From assembly GCA_002633005.1 (NCBI GenBank), contig NMRA01000052.1, positions 795,235-859,234 of the forward strand: a stretch of DNA of 64,000 bases, read 5' to 3'. Below, in pieces: positions 37,519 to 50,590 of the stretch (the stretch's first letter is position 1; the number at the start of each line of letters is the position of its first letter). Position numbers and translations under genes: made by a program. Below the pieces are notes generated by a model that was not told the DNA's origin, made no database searches, and worked only from the letters and a program-made list of their open reading frames with translations. Source of the DNA: Phoronis australis (lineage: Eukaryota; Phoronida; Phoronidae).

Positions 37519-39899
37519 CTTTCCCAATTCCAGGCATTGGACAGGCACTAAAAATCTAGTATGAATGATATTTCCCGCGGAATAAATTGACATTCGTGAT
37601 CTTGCGAGATGTTATTTATTCGAGGTTTAACAATTTGTCGTTTTCCCCGAAACACTAATTTTAATTATAAAGATGACACTCGGAACATTCATTATATATT
37701 CCATAGATATACCGCGGAGTTTATTAATAACACTTGGCATCCACAAATGCAAAGCATGAAAGCTTTTGGTAGGCGTTTGGTCTGAAGCCGAGAAATCCTA
37801 ACGGCGAGATTTGGAAGTAAACAAAATGACAGACGAAACATAGTCATTAGTTTTTGAGAAGTTGGTATGTATATCTAATCAGCTTTTGAGCTGAGAAGTT
37901 GACTTTTGTGTCTAACATTAAAGCAGTTGGTCTTTGGTTATTCAGTGAGAAGTATAGAGATTGATGTCATCATACATAGTCGATTATATAATGAAAAATC
38001 ACCGTAGTTCCCGGGGATTTTTCTGAACTTAGCCAGAGCTAGCTGTATGAAGACTGTCGTCAAAATACAGCTAGGTACCACTGTGTGTATTTCTTCCGTA
38101 GACCCCGGAATTGCACACAGCCAGGGTATTTCTGCTCATCACCTCGCCGTGAAACTTGTATCAACATGTAAAGCTAAAGACCGGACGGGGTGCATGCAAA
38201 ATCTGGGAATCGACATCTCTCAGGAGATGGTGATAGCTTAGCAGCAGCAAAATTTCTAAGGCTTCTGAAATTCGTTTTTTTGGTATCAAAATTCTAAAAA
38301 CTTACAATGAAGTGAAACCAGTTCGGAAAATTTGTTGTGACATGTATGCAACCTCGTGAAAGAACAACTTACAGTTGATTGAAGAATCGGCGAAAAAAGA
38401 AAATGGCCAATAGGTGACGCAATATTTCTTGTTGCCGAAAGCAGCTGCTAAATATGGCTCCACAACTTTAGCAGCAGAATAGCGGTAGAACGCCAGTTTT
38501 TCCAACACCGTTGAATTATGTAGTTTACTCAAGGAAGACTAGTTTTTAATGACTAATTTTGTGTCAGATTTTATCTTACCACTTTTTTACCCACATTGGT
38601 GCAAAGCTGTATATTTATATACAGCTTTGTACCAAGGCTATTCTGAACTGCGACTTGGCTTGCGCATTGTGTTAACGCATGAAAATGAAAAATAAAAAGG
38701 CTCAAGTACATCCCAACACTCTTTCAAAAATGCGAGACTCTTGGGTAAAACATGACTGTTATTGTTTTGATTGCCCTTGGGGTTTCAGTTTCATGACATG
38801 TGATGTGTTGCCCAATAATACTGAGTCTGAGCCCAATTATTAAGTCAACTGTGCTGAGCACAACTTTTTGAAAAAAGGCACTCTTTTTATCACCAGGTAT
38901 GCCCACGGCACAGGGCACAGGTTCAAACCTGGTCAGGAATATCCCTGAGTTCTAAGTATTGAACCCTGCAAATTCACCACAATTATGTGTGATGTCGCGG
39001 GGTATGATTCCAGAATCCAGGATCCTCAACTAATGACTTATCAACTTTTCATCGGTCTGAAAATCTCTAAAAAGCATCTGAAATTCTGCTCACTATCATA
39101 GAGGCACAAAAAATTCTCTTCAACTATGAAAATCCTCTTAAGGTTATGGAATCATTTCTGCAAACAAAGGTTAGTTCTATATGGACTATAGGTGAACATT
39201 GCCAATGAGGAGCGGCAACTCTGGGCAGCTAGTTGTTTGTCCAGTACACCTAAACTCTGCTCTTCATTGGTAATGTTGGTAATCCTTATGTGTAACTTTC
39301 CAATCGATTTAGTTATTGCAGGGAGCTGGTGATAGCTTTATAAAATGAAAATATGCTGTGCGTGAACAGAAGAATCTTGCTAAATCTTAAGATGGCCTAT
39401 GCTTGAACTTGGAGTACACAAGTAAACTTGACAAATTCACTCAAATAATCACGTTCAAATTATCAGATAAAAATTTACGCTGCACTGAATCAAATCACAT
39501 GTTAATAAAAAAACGTAAGTTTTAACTAAATCTTGTTTTCAGCTATTGGCAATCGCATTCACAAAATAATAATTGATTTAACCATTCACATTTTCCTCCA
39601 ATTCTTTGACACAAGTTAGGCTAATGGAGAAAATGGGTGATCATGAGGCCAAAAATTCTTTACACTAAACAAAAAAATCATGTGATTGCCCAAATATAAA
39701 TTCATTTTCAAGTTCACGCATACACGATCTTGAGATTAAGCAGGATTCCAAGTTCACGCACAACAAATACACTGAAAACCAGAAAGCTCAACAAGTTCAA
39801 TCTTATAATATTTAAAAGTTCAATAAACTTTGTAATTTTTTGATGTTTTTGGAATTAAGACTAACACTAACACTGCTTATTTGATAGTACTTGGTTCAG
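37519..39899. promoter_or_regulatory. Divergent POLD3/LCMT1 intergenic region
   Basis: The 2.4 kb between the two head-to-head start codons must hold both promoters. No TATA box or CpG-rich core could be assigned. A family-B repeat occupies 38236-38640. The LCMT1 5' UTR may include an exon spliced to 39900. Confidence 0.4.
38236..38640 (+). repeat. Dispersed repeat family B, copy 3
   Basis: Colinear with 50155-50590: CAATGAAGTGAAACCAGTT, GATTGAAGAATCGGCG, TAGCAGCAGAATA, TGTGTCAGATTTTATCTTA, and GCAAAGCTGTATATTTA, ending CAGCTTTGTACCAAGGCTA. Lies between POLD3 and LCMT1. No coding capacity seen. Confidence 0.8.
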
Positions 39900-42800
39900 A
39901 TGGCTGACTTTGCCAAGCCACCAGTCATCGTCAAAGACAGGGAGCCAACTGTTCGTGACAGTTCAGTGGGGGACGATGCCGTACGGGCTACAAACGATGA
40001 TGCATCTTCATGCAAGCGGTGGGCTGTTCAAAAGGTAAATAGTCCCACGTGTCAGGGATCGAAGCTCAGCATAATGTCAACTCGCTGTATGCAACCTGGC
40101 AAAATTATCTGGTGGGAACTGATGTCTCAAAAATAAGAAAACCCCACGGGGGTTACGAAAGTCCTGGCCCCTACAAATGACACCTAGTTGGCAACAGCTG
40201 AAAATGAAATAAACGAGATACCTGAATTGTCAAACTTAACAAATGTCTGCCGGTAAAGCTGGGCTCTTTTCGTCAAGAATGCCTCTTGTGCTTGATAACG
40301 ACAAATTCTCTCTCCTGCTCATCATCCTGTGTAGGCTCACCTCTTAAGGCAGAAGCAGATAATCGTCATGTACATGACTCATAAACAGATTGTTTGGATT
40401 TTTGCCAAGCCACTCCGACTCCGTTAACTTCCTGTAGTAATTTGAGTGAGTGCCCAGATGTGGTTGTGACAACTTTTAGTTTGTACCATAATGCTTGTGT
40501 TTCTTATTTTCAGGGTTACTGGAATGATCCTTATTTGAAATATTTTGTGCGTAGTTCGTCGAGAAAAGCACCTGAAATCAGCCGAGGCTACTACTGTCGA
40601 ACACAGGCTGTGCAACTCCTGGTGAGAGCGTTCATTCAGGTATGTCGCTTTTATTCGCCTGGTCTGTCTGTGATTTGGGGTCCTTAAACTCATGAGGGCT
40701 CCAATATTGGTGAAATTGTGTGCCAAAACCGCTTGGCATGTCCACAACGTCCCATGAGATGTCATTTTGAAATAGCATTCTCAGGTTAGAAAGAGTGGGG
40801 TAATCAACAAACTATAAGCCATCCACGTGTTTACTTTTCATAAGAATATCGAATATGGCATTGTTCGAGCACTGCTCATCACTGAAAAGGTTTTCTAGCC
40901 ACAGCTATGTAATAAGTTGATTGCTATCTTGCCAGCAAATCACTGTATTGTAAATTACTAAAACTGAGCTGCATAACAACAATAATGATGCCCTTTTTAA
41001 ACTCTATTTCAAAATTCATATTGAGTAATGCTTCAAACGAGCCAAATTAAACAAGTTAGTAAGAGTTTAGGGAAGTATTATCAGCTGATGAAGCTGGTGT
41101 TCAAACTCTTAACTAGCTCACATTCTATTTTATTTATCCATGTATTGGTACACGTAATCGTATTGAAAATACACTGGAGCTCTTTGAATTATATTGACAT
41201 GTGATGAAGCTGGTGTTTGTCAATTATTGTCTTGCGTGTCCTGTCGCAACCTGTGATACAATGCTCAAAACACTAATTGAAGTAATGCCGTGTGGTCTTG
41301 ATTCAGGGGAGGGTTCGCATCACGGATCGCACACGGGAAATTGTTGATTTCACGATTCACGACTGCTGTTGTTCACTGATCACAACAGATATTCTGGTGG
41401 TCGCTGGTCAATTCTTCACCCCAGGTGCTGCCAGTTCTCTGACCGATTGCCACCAATGCCATATCTGCCCCGATCTCAACTTCTGTTCACGTTTCTCGGA
41501 TTTCCCAATTTTTTCTATCACATTCACGATTCAGTCCAATTTCACATTTCACTACAGAACCACCTTCACGATGATGTTGTTTGCATTGCTGCAATTTAGG
41601 TTATATATATATATATAAAGGTCTGATTTGCACGAGCAGTATGTACCCACAATTTTCTTTTTGCCACAGTGATGTTACTCTTGACATCAAAACGTTTTAC
41701 AGACAGGATAAAGTGCTAGTAAGACAACAAAACTGGTGAAATTACAGAAAACCAATGCTTTACAAAGTCAACTTTTGTATGCAGATCAACACGTTTATGC
41801 ACTTTTATGCGCCGCGAGAAAACCGCACTTGAAAATATGAGTCGCTAAGTTCTGAACTTTTTAAGTTCCCATGACCATTAACTGCGGCTTTCATGTATCA
41901 ACATCTTGCATCATTTCAGCTGACCAACCATGCTTGTCAAATTGTAAATTTTGGCGCTGGCTTTGACACAACGTTCTGGCTCCTGAAAGATGCTCACCTC
42001 ACACCGTCTAAGTTCATCGATGTGGATTTTGAAGCCATCACAGCAAGAAAGTGTCACCTCATTAAGAGTAGGAAGGAGCTTTTGGAAAAAATCACCACCG
42101 AAGGTGAGTTTTTCAAACATTTTATGGCCAGTAATAACTCACGCGAGTTTGTGTGAAGGAGTGCATGGCTATTTGACAAATGCGCATGTGCACACATGTC
42201 TATGCGAATGCATGTGCACACATAATGCATGTGCAAACATGTAATTTGAGACCAGACGTCAAATTTAACATTAACTGTTGTTACGTGACCATTGATACCT
42301 CTGTCCTCTGATTGGCTGAACTGCAGAATGGCAATATTACAGGTGTTAGTCTAATACTCTGCATGCAGCGCTATCTCTCATTTTAATGCGGCACTATTCA
42401 TTAGGCCAGTTCCACTTCTAGCTGTTAGGAGAATGGTGTCTTGTGTTGTCTTCTTTCTGCAAATTGTTGACATTAATCCGGGTCGTCTTGCAAACAGATG
42501 CACCACAGAAAACTTGTGATATGTCGTAGTATTGACCAACTTAGTGTGGAATATCATCTTTCATTCATGTTGTCCAGACATCAGGTATGGCTATTTGTGA
42601 TCAGATGCTGTAGAAACCATGAACTCTGACTACAAAGTGAGCAGACGATGTCAGTACATCAAAGCAAGTAAGAACAAGCTAATCTAACAAGAGACAAAAA
42701 ATCAGAGCTGGAAAGCTTCAATGGTCATGTAATGAAACAAATATAGACCGATCCCTTGGGTGGTAGATCATATGGCCTTTGGGAGAGCAATATTGCTCTC

Positions 42801-45800
42801 AGCCAATGTTGCTAGATCCCTTAATCCATGTGTCCTGAAATCATCATTAGGATCGGCCCTAACGTATCATCCTACACGGTTGCAAGATTAAACAGATATA
42901 ACTGAAATACGACACAAGAGTTGGGAGGCCATCATATTTATTTTCCCACAATGCCTATCTACCCACACGTCCGCCCTCTATTACTCAGCCAATATACTTC
43001 AGGTCCAATTAATATTCAAGGAAAACAAAAGACCCAAAGAAGACAATGATCCATCAAATGTTTCGTATTCGCTGAGTGTGAGTTTCTGGCTCTTATTTTT
43101 GTTGGCTGCGTGCATTGAGTTGAGAGTTAGTGCATTAGAATTTGTCAGAGCCTTTGAATTTATATGCCACCTGTTGTATGATTTCCTTGCTCTCATTGTT
43201 CTTACTAAACACTAACAAGGTTTTCAGTAAGCTTACTCCAAGCCAATGCATCAATTTGAGCTTGCGTTCATGTGATCACAAGTGACTTTTCCCATGAATA
43301 TTCACTTACTAAAATTTCACCAACTTAGGACAAAATATGGCCAACAATAGAAATTTATTTTTATGCGCCCATGGATTTATATGTGGACGCATTATGCTGT
43401 CATCTCCGTCTGTCCGTCCGTCCGTCATCAGCTGCTCTATCTCCAAAACGCCTTGACGTATGGTCATGAAATTCTGCACATGTGTTCCTTCCGTGGAGGG
43501 GACGGCATGAGCCAACTTTCGGGCGGATCCGACTACTGGTGTGCCCCCTAGTGGCAATTTTAGTTTTTTACGTTTACCTCTGTATCTTCAAATTCCTGAA
43601 GGAACTTTCATAGAATTTGGTATATAGGCACCTATTAGTGAGGTAAAGCCATACTCTAGTTTTCGGATGGATTCGACTTAGTTTGCGCCACCTGGTGGCC
43701 ATTTTTACTGTTTTCGAGTCTGTTTTTTTGTGTCCACCCCTCAATCAACCAAACCACTCAATGGATGATTGTGAAAATTGGAATGTATGTTCTTACTATA
43801 AAGTCGACAGCTGACAATGATTTTCCAACGACTTCGACTACTGTGGCGCCTCCTAGTGGCAGTTTTTTTTTGCGCCTATGGCTGTATCTCCTGAACCGTG
43901 TGCATGATCTTTACTAAATTTAGTAAGGGCATTTATATAATGTTAACAACAGAGGACAACAACTTTCGGACATATCTGACAACTGGTGTGCCACCTAGTG
44001 GCAATTTTATTATGAAATATAGCATGTTCCTATTTTTTGGATGGATTGTATGTTTTTGCGCCATCTAGTGGCCATTTTTATGATACAAATAAATAACCCT
44101 AAAAGCACACCATTTGCAATGCATTCGTTGGCGCATTTCAACGCTCCGCGTTGCTCTTGTTTCATTTTTTCATGAATGATCTGTAACACCAATTAAATAC
44201 TGTAGCACATAATTATCTATACGTTATTATTAAAGGTCTCTTATGTGTCTGTCTTCTGACAATAATTGTGGGTATTTACAACATTGCCTGAAGCTTTTGA
44301 AAAACAAAAACAATAGGAATTATTTTTTGTTGGAAAATGGTAAAAGTTTATCAAGCCCGTTTACAGCTTTCTGGTCCTAATCTGCTCAGAATATTGAGAC
44401 TGCGAACCTTTCTTGGTTTGTACCATTTTGTGAGTGTCAAGTCTAATTATTCACAGATGGTGAGATCAGCTTGAGCCCTTCTGAACTGCACTCGGACAAC
44501 TATCACATTGTAGCCGCTGACCTCCGCCGATTGGTCGAAGTGGAGACCAAGCTACGTAGCTGCCAGATTGATCAGCGTCTTCCCACTCTCTTCCTTGCTG
44601 AGTGCGTCCTCGTCTATATAGATACCAGCAGTTCGTTCCAGTTGCTCAAGTGGATTGCGCAGTCGTTTGATACAGCGTATTTCGTCAACTATGAACAGGT
44701 ACATCGACACTGTTCCCACTAACTGTGGAAGACCCAGAAAATGACCAGAGTAGTTTCCTCTCTCGAAAATCTCACGGAAACTGGAATATGGGTGAAAACT
44801 GGCGCGAAATACTGTGTGCAAGCCAAGTCAAGAATATATGATGAGTTGTGATATCTTGCGGAATTGGGATGGCTGATCCTCTAACCTAATATTCTATTGT
44901 TTTTAGTTTTTATGATCCGGTTAGTGGATTTGATTTATAAAAAAATTATAAAATAAGTGATTGCTGTAAAGCAATCTAGTCTTGGTGACTCACCCATGAA
45001 TCGCGTGGGATGTGAATGTTTAGAACCACGTAACGAAATGAAAATCAATGTAAGTCTAGTTGAAAGGATTCAATTCACTCCACAATTTAGAACCAAGTAT
45101 TTTTTCTGTTCAGGTGAACATGTGTGACAAGTTTGGTCAAGTTATGTTAGGTAACCTTCAGTCACGGAACTGCAGCTTGCATGGTGTCTCAGCATGTGAA
45201 TCCGTGGACACACAGAATGGCAGGTATGTAACCGGTTGGCGCCATAACTAGTGACACAGGGCTAGCTGCACCAAACAGTCCTAAATAGGGACCCAGCTGT
45301 ATTCCTCAGCTTTTCACTGCATTCGGGGACTGGTGAAAACACTGATTGTTCTTTCTAATGCTGTTTTATTCTCGTTACTGAGTAAATTTTTGTCGTTGTC
45401 ACGCACCTAGGGTAAACTTTTCATTGAATTCTCAACATTATTGAAAATAAGCAGGGATCTTATCACACAATGCCCCTAGTTTAAGGACTAAGTCCCATTT
45501 ATTTCATTGAAATGTAGTCTCAGTTTCTAGATATATTATTCAAGTGCCATTAATCAAAAATTAGCACACAATAAAGATAAAATGATAAAAAATGTAACAT
45601 TTATAAGTAATGAGCTGCCGGGTTTCCCCAAGTCCAGAAAACTCTTCTAACCTGCGTGAGGTGCATGTTGAGACCAATTTTGTATTGGCAAATGGTTCAA
45701 ATCAAAGGTTGTTTGTTCGACATGTGGCGGGTTAATTCAGCCTAATGTTTTGTGGGAAAATGGCTCATTGGAAAAATGAAAGTTGTATCCCTGAAAATTC

Positions 45801-47253
45801 ATGAAAAATGAACTCAAATTGGGAAGGAACGATGTCTAGACAAAGACAATATAGGGACATCAGCACTTAATAGACAGCATGATATGTTTTGGTCTCGAAT
45901 GCTCTTAATATTCTGGGTCATATTAGACCATAACTGATTGTTGAAAACTGTCAGTTAAATTTTGTCTCTGATTCCGCTCTGTGTGCCAGAGAATGTCTCC
46001 CTGTCATGGAGACATTCTTTGACAAAACTTGCTTACCTGAAATTCTGTGACAGTTGGAGAGTTCTGTTAAGCACGTATGGCAATCTGCTGAGCCATGGTA
46101 ATCTGTTGAGCCATGGTAATGTGTTGAGCAATGGTAATCTGCTGAGCCATGGTAATCTGCTTAGCCATGGTAATCTGCTGAGCCAAGTAGGCTGTTAGTG
46201 TCGTGTCAACAGTAACTATGCTGCATCAAGTTGTGATTCCTTTGCGCACTAATTGTAAAATTTACATAATTCATCGTTATTGCACTCAGACAAATATTCT
46301 GTCTGGCATGTTTCACAAAACCAATAAGCACCAAAAAAGGCTGTGACAACCGAGTCTTCTCGGTGACATTTTCAAAAATGTGTCTTGTTGTTCAACACGA
46401 ATCCAGTCTCTGTCTTGTGTTCATTTTAGGTTCACTGCTTCTGGTTGGGATGGTGTTGATTCACTGCTCATGACTGATGTCTACGCCAGATTACCACAAG
46501 CCGATGTACAAAGGTATCGCCAGTATATCTGTACTTGTTCCTGGGCCCGAAGTCCAACTTTTGCTGCATAGTAAATGTTCACATGTAGCCATTTCAAGTG
46601 TAGATACCAACTCTATACCAAGTGTCATGTTACTGTTGTAAAATTTTGGCTTAGAATAGTGACAATTGCTATGCCGGACTCTCATTTATTTGGGCCAGCT
46701 CATGGGTTCATTGAGGTTTATTTAAACCTAGGTGTTTCACATCAAGAAAGTTTTATTCAAATATTAGGTCAGCTTACATGGGACTGTTATCCCCAGTGTT
46801 GGGACTTGGACGGTTTAGATAATTCTAAACTGAAATTATTGAGGACAATATTCAAAGCTGTATTTCGCCCTGTTTAGTAGGCTAAATACAAAAATTGAAT
46901 TAGACTTTTTTACTCTCATTAAATTGATCTCATGCTTACCTTAAACTTGCTCGTTTGATTTGTGTTCCCGTTTTGTTTTATTTGATGCGGTTTTTTATTT
47001 CAGATTCAAGAACTTTGAGATTCTCGATGATTGAGAAATGTGTTTTCATTTCAGAATCGTGAAGTTTGAGATTCTCGATGATTGAGAAATGTTTTTTCAT
47101 TTCAGAATCGAGAAGCTGGAGTTTCTCGATGATCGAGAAATATTAAATCAACTGTTCCAGCATTACTGCCTGTCTATGGCATGGAAGGACCCTAAACATA
47201 TTGGACTCAATCGGCTCAATTTAGGAAGTTATCAAAGTGTTGATGACACGTAG
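39900..47253 (+). CDS. LCMT1: Leucine carboxyl methyltransferase 1 (PP2A methyltransferase), 7 exons, complete
   Basis: Exons: 39900-40034, 40514-40639, 41920-42103, 44457-44698, 45114-45223, 46430-46513, 47106-47253. They total 1029 nt (342 aa; human is 334), with every phase joining correctly. The enzyme methylates the C-terminal leucine of the PP2A catalytic subunit using S-adenosylmethionine and so steers holoenzyme assembly in the cytosol. Visible family features are the DASSCKRWAV start block, GYWNDPYLKYFVR, KAPEISRGYY, the SAM-binding loop NFGAGFDT (97-104), the acidic VDFE segment after it, AADLR, AECVLVY (196-202), FVNYEQVN and the HYCLSMAWK end. The codon just before the ATG overlaps a TTCAG, so a non-coding 5' exon may be spliced to base 39900; I could not place it. 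POLD3 is head-to-head upstream. The acceptor of the last exon is triplicated (see findings). Confidence 0.96.
42741..42867. mobile_element. TIR element, family F copy 2 (LCMT1 intron 3)
   Basis: ATAGACCGATCCCTTGGGTG, GATCATATGGCCTTTGGG and GAGAGCAA, with the right end AGGATCGGCCCT inverted to it. Same length and order as 27847-27975. Confidence 0.55.
43360..44165 (+). repeat. Dispersed repeat family G with internal ~150-bp array (LCMT1 intron 3)
   Basis: Opens with ATGCGCCCATGG and a (TCCG)n tract, followed by about five diverged units each with a core like TTTCGGA-GGATTCGAC, TGGTGCGCCACCTAGTGGC and AATTTT, and ends GCGCATTTCAACGCTCCGCG-TTGCTCTTG. Inverted relative at 34670-35250. No reverse transcriptase or transposase. 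Confidence 0.7.
46082..46190 (+). repeat. 18-bp minisatellite, about six copies (LCMT1 intron 5)
   Basis: CTGAGCCATGGTAATCTG units with small changes (TTGAGC, CTTAGC, GAGCAATGG). The frame across it (LLSHGN repeats) is not coding, since it lies between LCMT1 exons 5 and 6. Confidence 0.9.
47004..47105 (+). repeat. Two extra tandem copies (51 bp each) of the LCMT1 last-exon acceptor and exon start
   Basis: Near-copies of the last acceptor plus the first ~34 nt of the last LCMT1 exon begin at 47004 and 47055, before the true exon at 47106, with exact 51-bp spacing. Each copy is preceded by a T-rich ATTTCAG acceptor. If spliced to exon 6, both copies run into TGA (47032-47034, 47083-47085), where the real exon has CGA. 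Confidence 0.9.
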
Positions 47254-48887
47254 TGGCATTTGAACCATCATGAAAGTATGAAATGAACACTAGCTCCTTT
47301 CTGATATGTGGCGGTCAACTCTGACAATTTTGCTCGCAAATATTCCATGCTGTGACAGCAGTTGGGTTTTTAGCATCAAAAAAGACTTGAAGAAGGACCA
47401 GCAAGAGATGTGAAACAGGCAGGTGTTGTAAGCACTGGTCAACCTTGTCAAAATTGCGGACTTTTTTATCCTCTTCTTTACGTTAGAAATGCGCCTAGTA
47501 ATGTGGGATGGAACTTATCTTCCATTTTGATGTGGAGTCTTAAAATGCTTAGAGGCTGAGTTACTTGCTATGTAATTTGTGTTTTGGAGTGGAGAGTATG
47601 TTGGAAATGCTACTTTAAATTTAAAGTAAATTGTTCTCAGCTACGTTGTAGAAAAGAAACTTTTGTTGAAGCCAAATCTATGTATTTGTTGACGTATGCT
47701 TTAATTATATATACTTTCTATTTCAACATTGTCATTATAGTTACATAGTTTGCAGAAACATTTGATTTTAAGTACTTCAAGTGAGGTAGGGTATTCCTAT
47801 GGCAGACTCGGTGCAGGTGAAATTTTATTCTCCTTGAACTATCCGGTGGAGGTGTAATCTGTTGACTAATTTGTCACTTTTTATGGCCCAGTAAATTAAC
47901 CTATTCGTAAGACTACTGATACTTCCAAAACGTTCTCTTTGCCAATAAACGCAGGTTGTATTTGTTGTGGTGTTACTGACCTTTAAACCTTGCAGCAGTG
48001 ATTTCATCGCTTAGACAATCATTTAGACTCAGAAGAATTGAACGTGCAAGTTCATAGTGGGATGTAATTCTTAGAAATTCCATTAAATTGGACTGTTCAA
48101 CATGAAACATGAGAGTAAAATAGGTAGTTAAGAATCTTGCTTTGAAATATTCCCACAGCAACGAAATTTGGTGAGCTTGTTAAATGTTTTGTCTCCTCAA
48201 AATGGTTTAAAGAGTTCCCGTCATGCATATTTTTAGTTTTTTAGGTTTCAGTTAGCTAATATGAAATGAATGTCATGAACTCAAACTAAATAAGCACTTT
48301 TTATGCCAAATAATTGCATTTTTTTAATTTTGAAGAAAAATTAGTTATTTCAAAGTTTCCTGCCAAATGATGTAAAGGGCGGAACACGTTTGGTGACTTG
48401 ACAATCAATTGGAATGGCGGAACGCAGCAGATAAGAATACAGGTCGATTTTGAGAGAGAACTGGATAACTATTATGCAGACAGAGAGGATAGTAGATAGG
48501 GGCATCAAACTCAAGTACTTGAGAATCAGGCAATTCGGAATTCGATTTCCCACTTAGTGAACTTTCGTTGGTTTTGAGGCTCTAGGAACTCGACCCATTT
48601 GTACTAGAAATGCTGTAGAGATATGTGAGCCACAACCAACTGAACCAAGGGGTGGTCAAAGTTTTCAAAATAGACACTTAATAAACATTGACAAAGCCTT
48701 TGTCAAAGGCCACAGTAAACCTGGGTCACTCTTATTCACTATTCATTGCCATGTTGAAATGAGCACAGTAGAAAGATGCACTCCGAAAAGACGCAATCAC
48801 AATTTCTAGGATTCACATTTCCTTAATTTTAAGCACCGATTTGTCTGTACAACAGACCACATTTACACTTCAATCCATCAGTCATGC
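47254..48887. other. LCMT1 3' UTR and downstream flank
   Basis: Probably holds the LCMT1 3' UTR. No other gene or clear element seen before the TIR element that starts at 48888. Confidence 0.45.
47944..47949 (+). terminator. Possible LCMT1 polyadenylation signal
   Basis: This is the first clear AATAAA downstream of the LCMT1 stop, about 690 nt away. The distance is long but possible; variant signals nearer the stop cannot be excluded. Confidence 0.3.
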
Positions 48888-50001
48888 CACAGGCGCTTGG
48901 GTTTATCGCAAATGACGTCACTCAATAATATATAAGAAAACATAAAGGTTGGACACTCGAAATCTGTTTGCTCAGAATTTTCTGCTCAAATGTGCATGGA
49001 ACTCCACGAAACTAGCATCGGACAACTCTTAGAATACCTTCTTTCATTTCATCTCTTCAAATTGCCTTCGAGTGGTGATTTGGCGACAAAAATGCCAAAA
49101 GAATGCCAAAATCAGAAATTCAAGGACCTGATTCCGTGATGTCATGGCAGACGGTCTTCGCACATCCGGGTTTTGACCGACGCTCCCGAGCTAAATCCGA
49201 AAGTCTAATTTCGCGCGGCTTTCGCCGTCAATCCATCGACTACTTGATCATGAGAAGCAGAGAGCACTTTATTGCCAAATAAATGTAATTACTCACATAT
49301 TTGTGTCAAATATAAATTATCCTGATACTGTATTGATATGCGAAGTTTTTTGTGTACTGTGATTTCTTATGAAGGTTTTATTTTTGGCCAAAACCATTGA
49401 GTTAACTCGTCGGCCACGCGCATTGTAATACTTGCACGGGCTGCGTTTCCTGGCCGAGTGTGTGTTGTGCTTCAATCAAAAAAGTGCGTGATGTCAAGAT
49501 GAGAAACAAGATACGCCAGTTTATGTGATAAAGTTCTAAGTTAAGGGCTAAAATGAGCCGCCAGTTGAATTAAGTTACAAATAAGCATTAAAATACTAAC
49601 TTTAACGTTCTCAATTAGTTGAGTTTTGGATTAGAATTATTGAATTTGAAATATAGGTTGCTTGCTCAAACTCGAAGTTTCACCTACGTCAGGCGTACAA
49701 GTTGAAGCACAACTGAAATCCGCCATGTTTACTATTTCAGGTCCTTGAATTCAGAGTTTTGAGATTGTTTTGGAAATTCCATCGCCACTTCACCACTCAC
49801 GAAGGCAGTTGATGGGATCTAGGAAATATAAGGCTTCGAATGTTTATGCAATACCAGGCTAAGGGAGGTGCACGCAGATTTTATTTGGATTTTGGACGGT
49901 TGAAATTGGGAGCCTCGGCTAAACAGATTTCGAGTGTCCAACCTTTATGTTTTCTTATATATATATTGTGACGTCATTTGCGATAAACCCAAGCGCTTGT
50001 G
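48888..50001. mobile_element. 1.1-kb DNA element with ~250-bp terminal inverted repeats and 8-bp TSD
   Basis: Ends CACAGGCGCTTGGGTTTATC (left) and, on the other strand, CACAAGCGCTTGGGTTTATC, flanked by AGTCATGC at 48880-48887 and 50002-50009. The arms (48888-49131, 49738-50001) stay alignable inward to TTCAAGGACCTGA. The centre of about 600 bp shows no transposase. The 8-bp TSD fits hAT or P superfamilies; the CACA end fits neither cleanly. Confidence 0.85.
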
Positions 50002-50154
50002 AGTCATGCCTGCTTGTTTGCCTAAAGCGCTGCCTGTTGAGAATTCGACTTGCCAATCAGAAACGCCGGTGTAAAAAATTCCCGAGGAAAATTAAGTGAT
50101 ACCAGCGAGTACGCTCGTGTCAAGCGCACACGCTATTTCCTAAATTTTTGCGAC

Positions 50155-50590
50155 AACTTCGCAGCAGGAAGATTTCTTCTGAAATTCAGGTTTTCGGTAT
50201 CGAAATTCTAAATAGTTATAATGAAGTGAAACCAGTTCCAATAATTTGTTGTGACGTGTACGCAACGTCGCGAAAGAACAACAGATGATTGAAGAATCGG
50301 CGAAAAAAGAAACTGGCCAATATCGTGACGCAATATTTCATGGCGCCGAAAGCCGACGCAGAAGATCGCTCCACAACCTTAGCAGCAGAATAATGGTAGA
50401 ACGCCATTTTTTTTCAACAACGTTAAATATTTTAGTTTACTCTAGGAACCAGTTCCTAGGTTTAGTCAAGGAAGACTGTAGTGTTTAATGACAATAAATT
50501 TGTGTCAGATTTTATCTTATCACTTTTTTACCCACATCTGTGCAAAGCTGTATATTTAGTAAACAGCTTTGTACCAAGGCTAACGAAATA
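50155..50590 (+). repeat. Dispersed repeat family B, copy 4
   Basis: Near-full copy of the 38236-38640 repeat. It also carries CTCTAGGAACCAGTTCCTAG, a palindrome shared with the reversed copy near 5395. Ends TTGTACCAAGGCTAA. Confidence 0.8.

Noticed and set aside
46082-46190. CRISPR-like array
   Set aside because: Units are 18 bp, directly adjacent with no spacers, and in an animal intron; it is a minisatellite.
45962-46198. 78-codon frame with LLSHGN repeats as a coding exon of LCMT1
   Set aside because: LCMT1 exons 5 and 6 join in frame without it, and the repeats are the intronic minisatellite.
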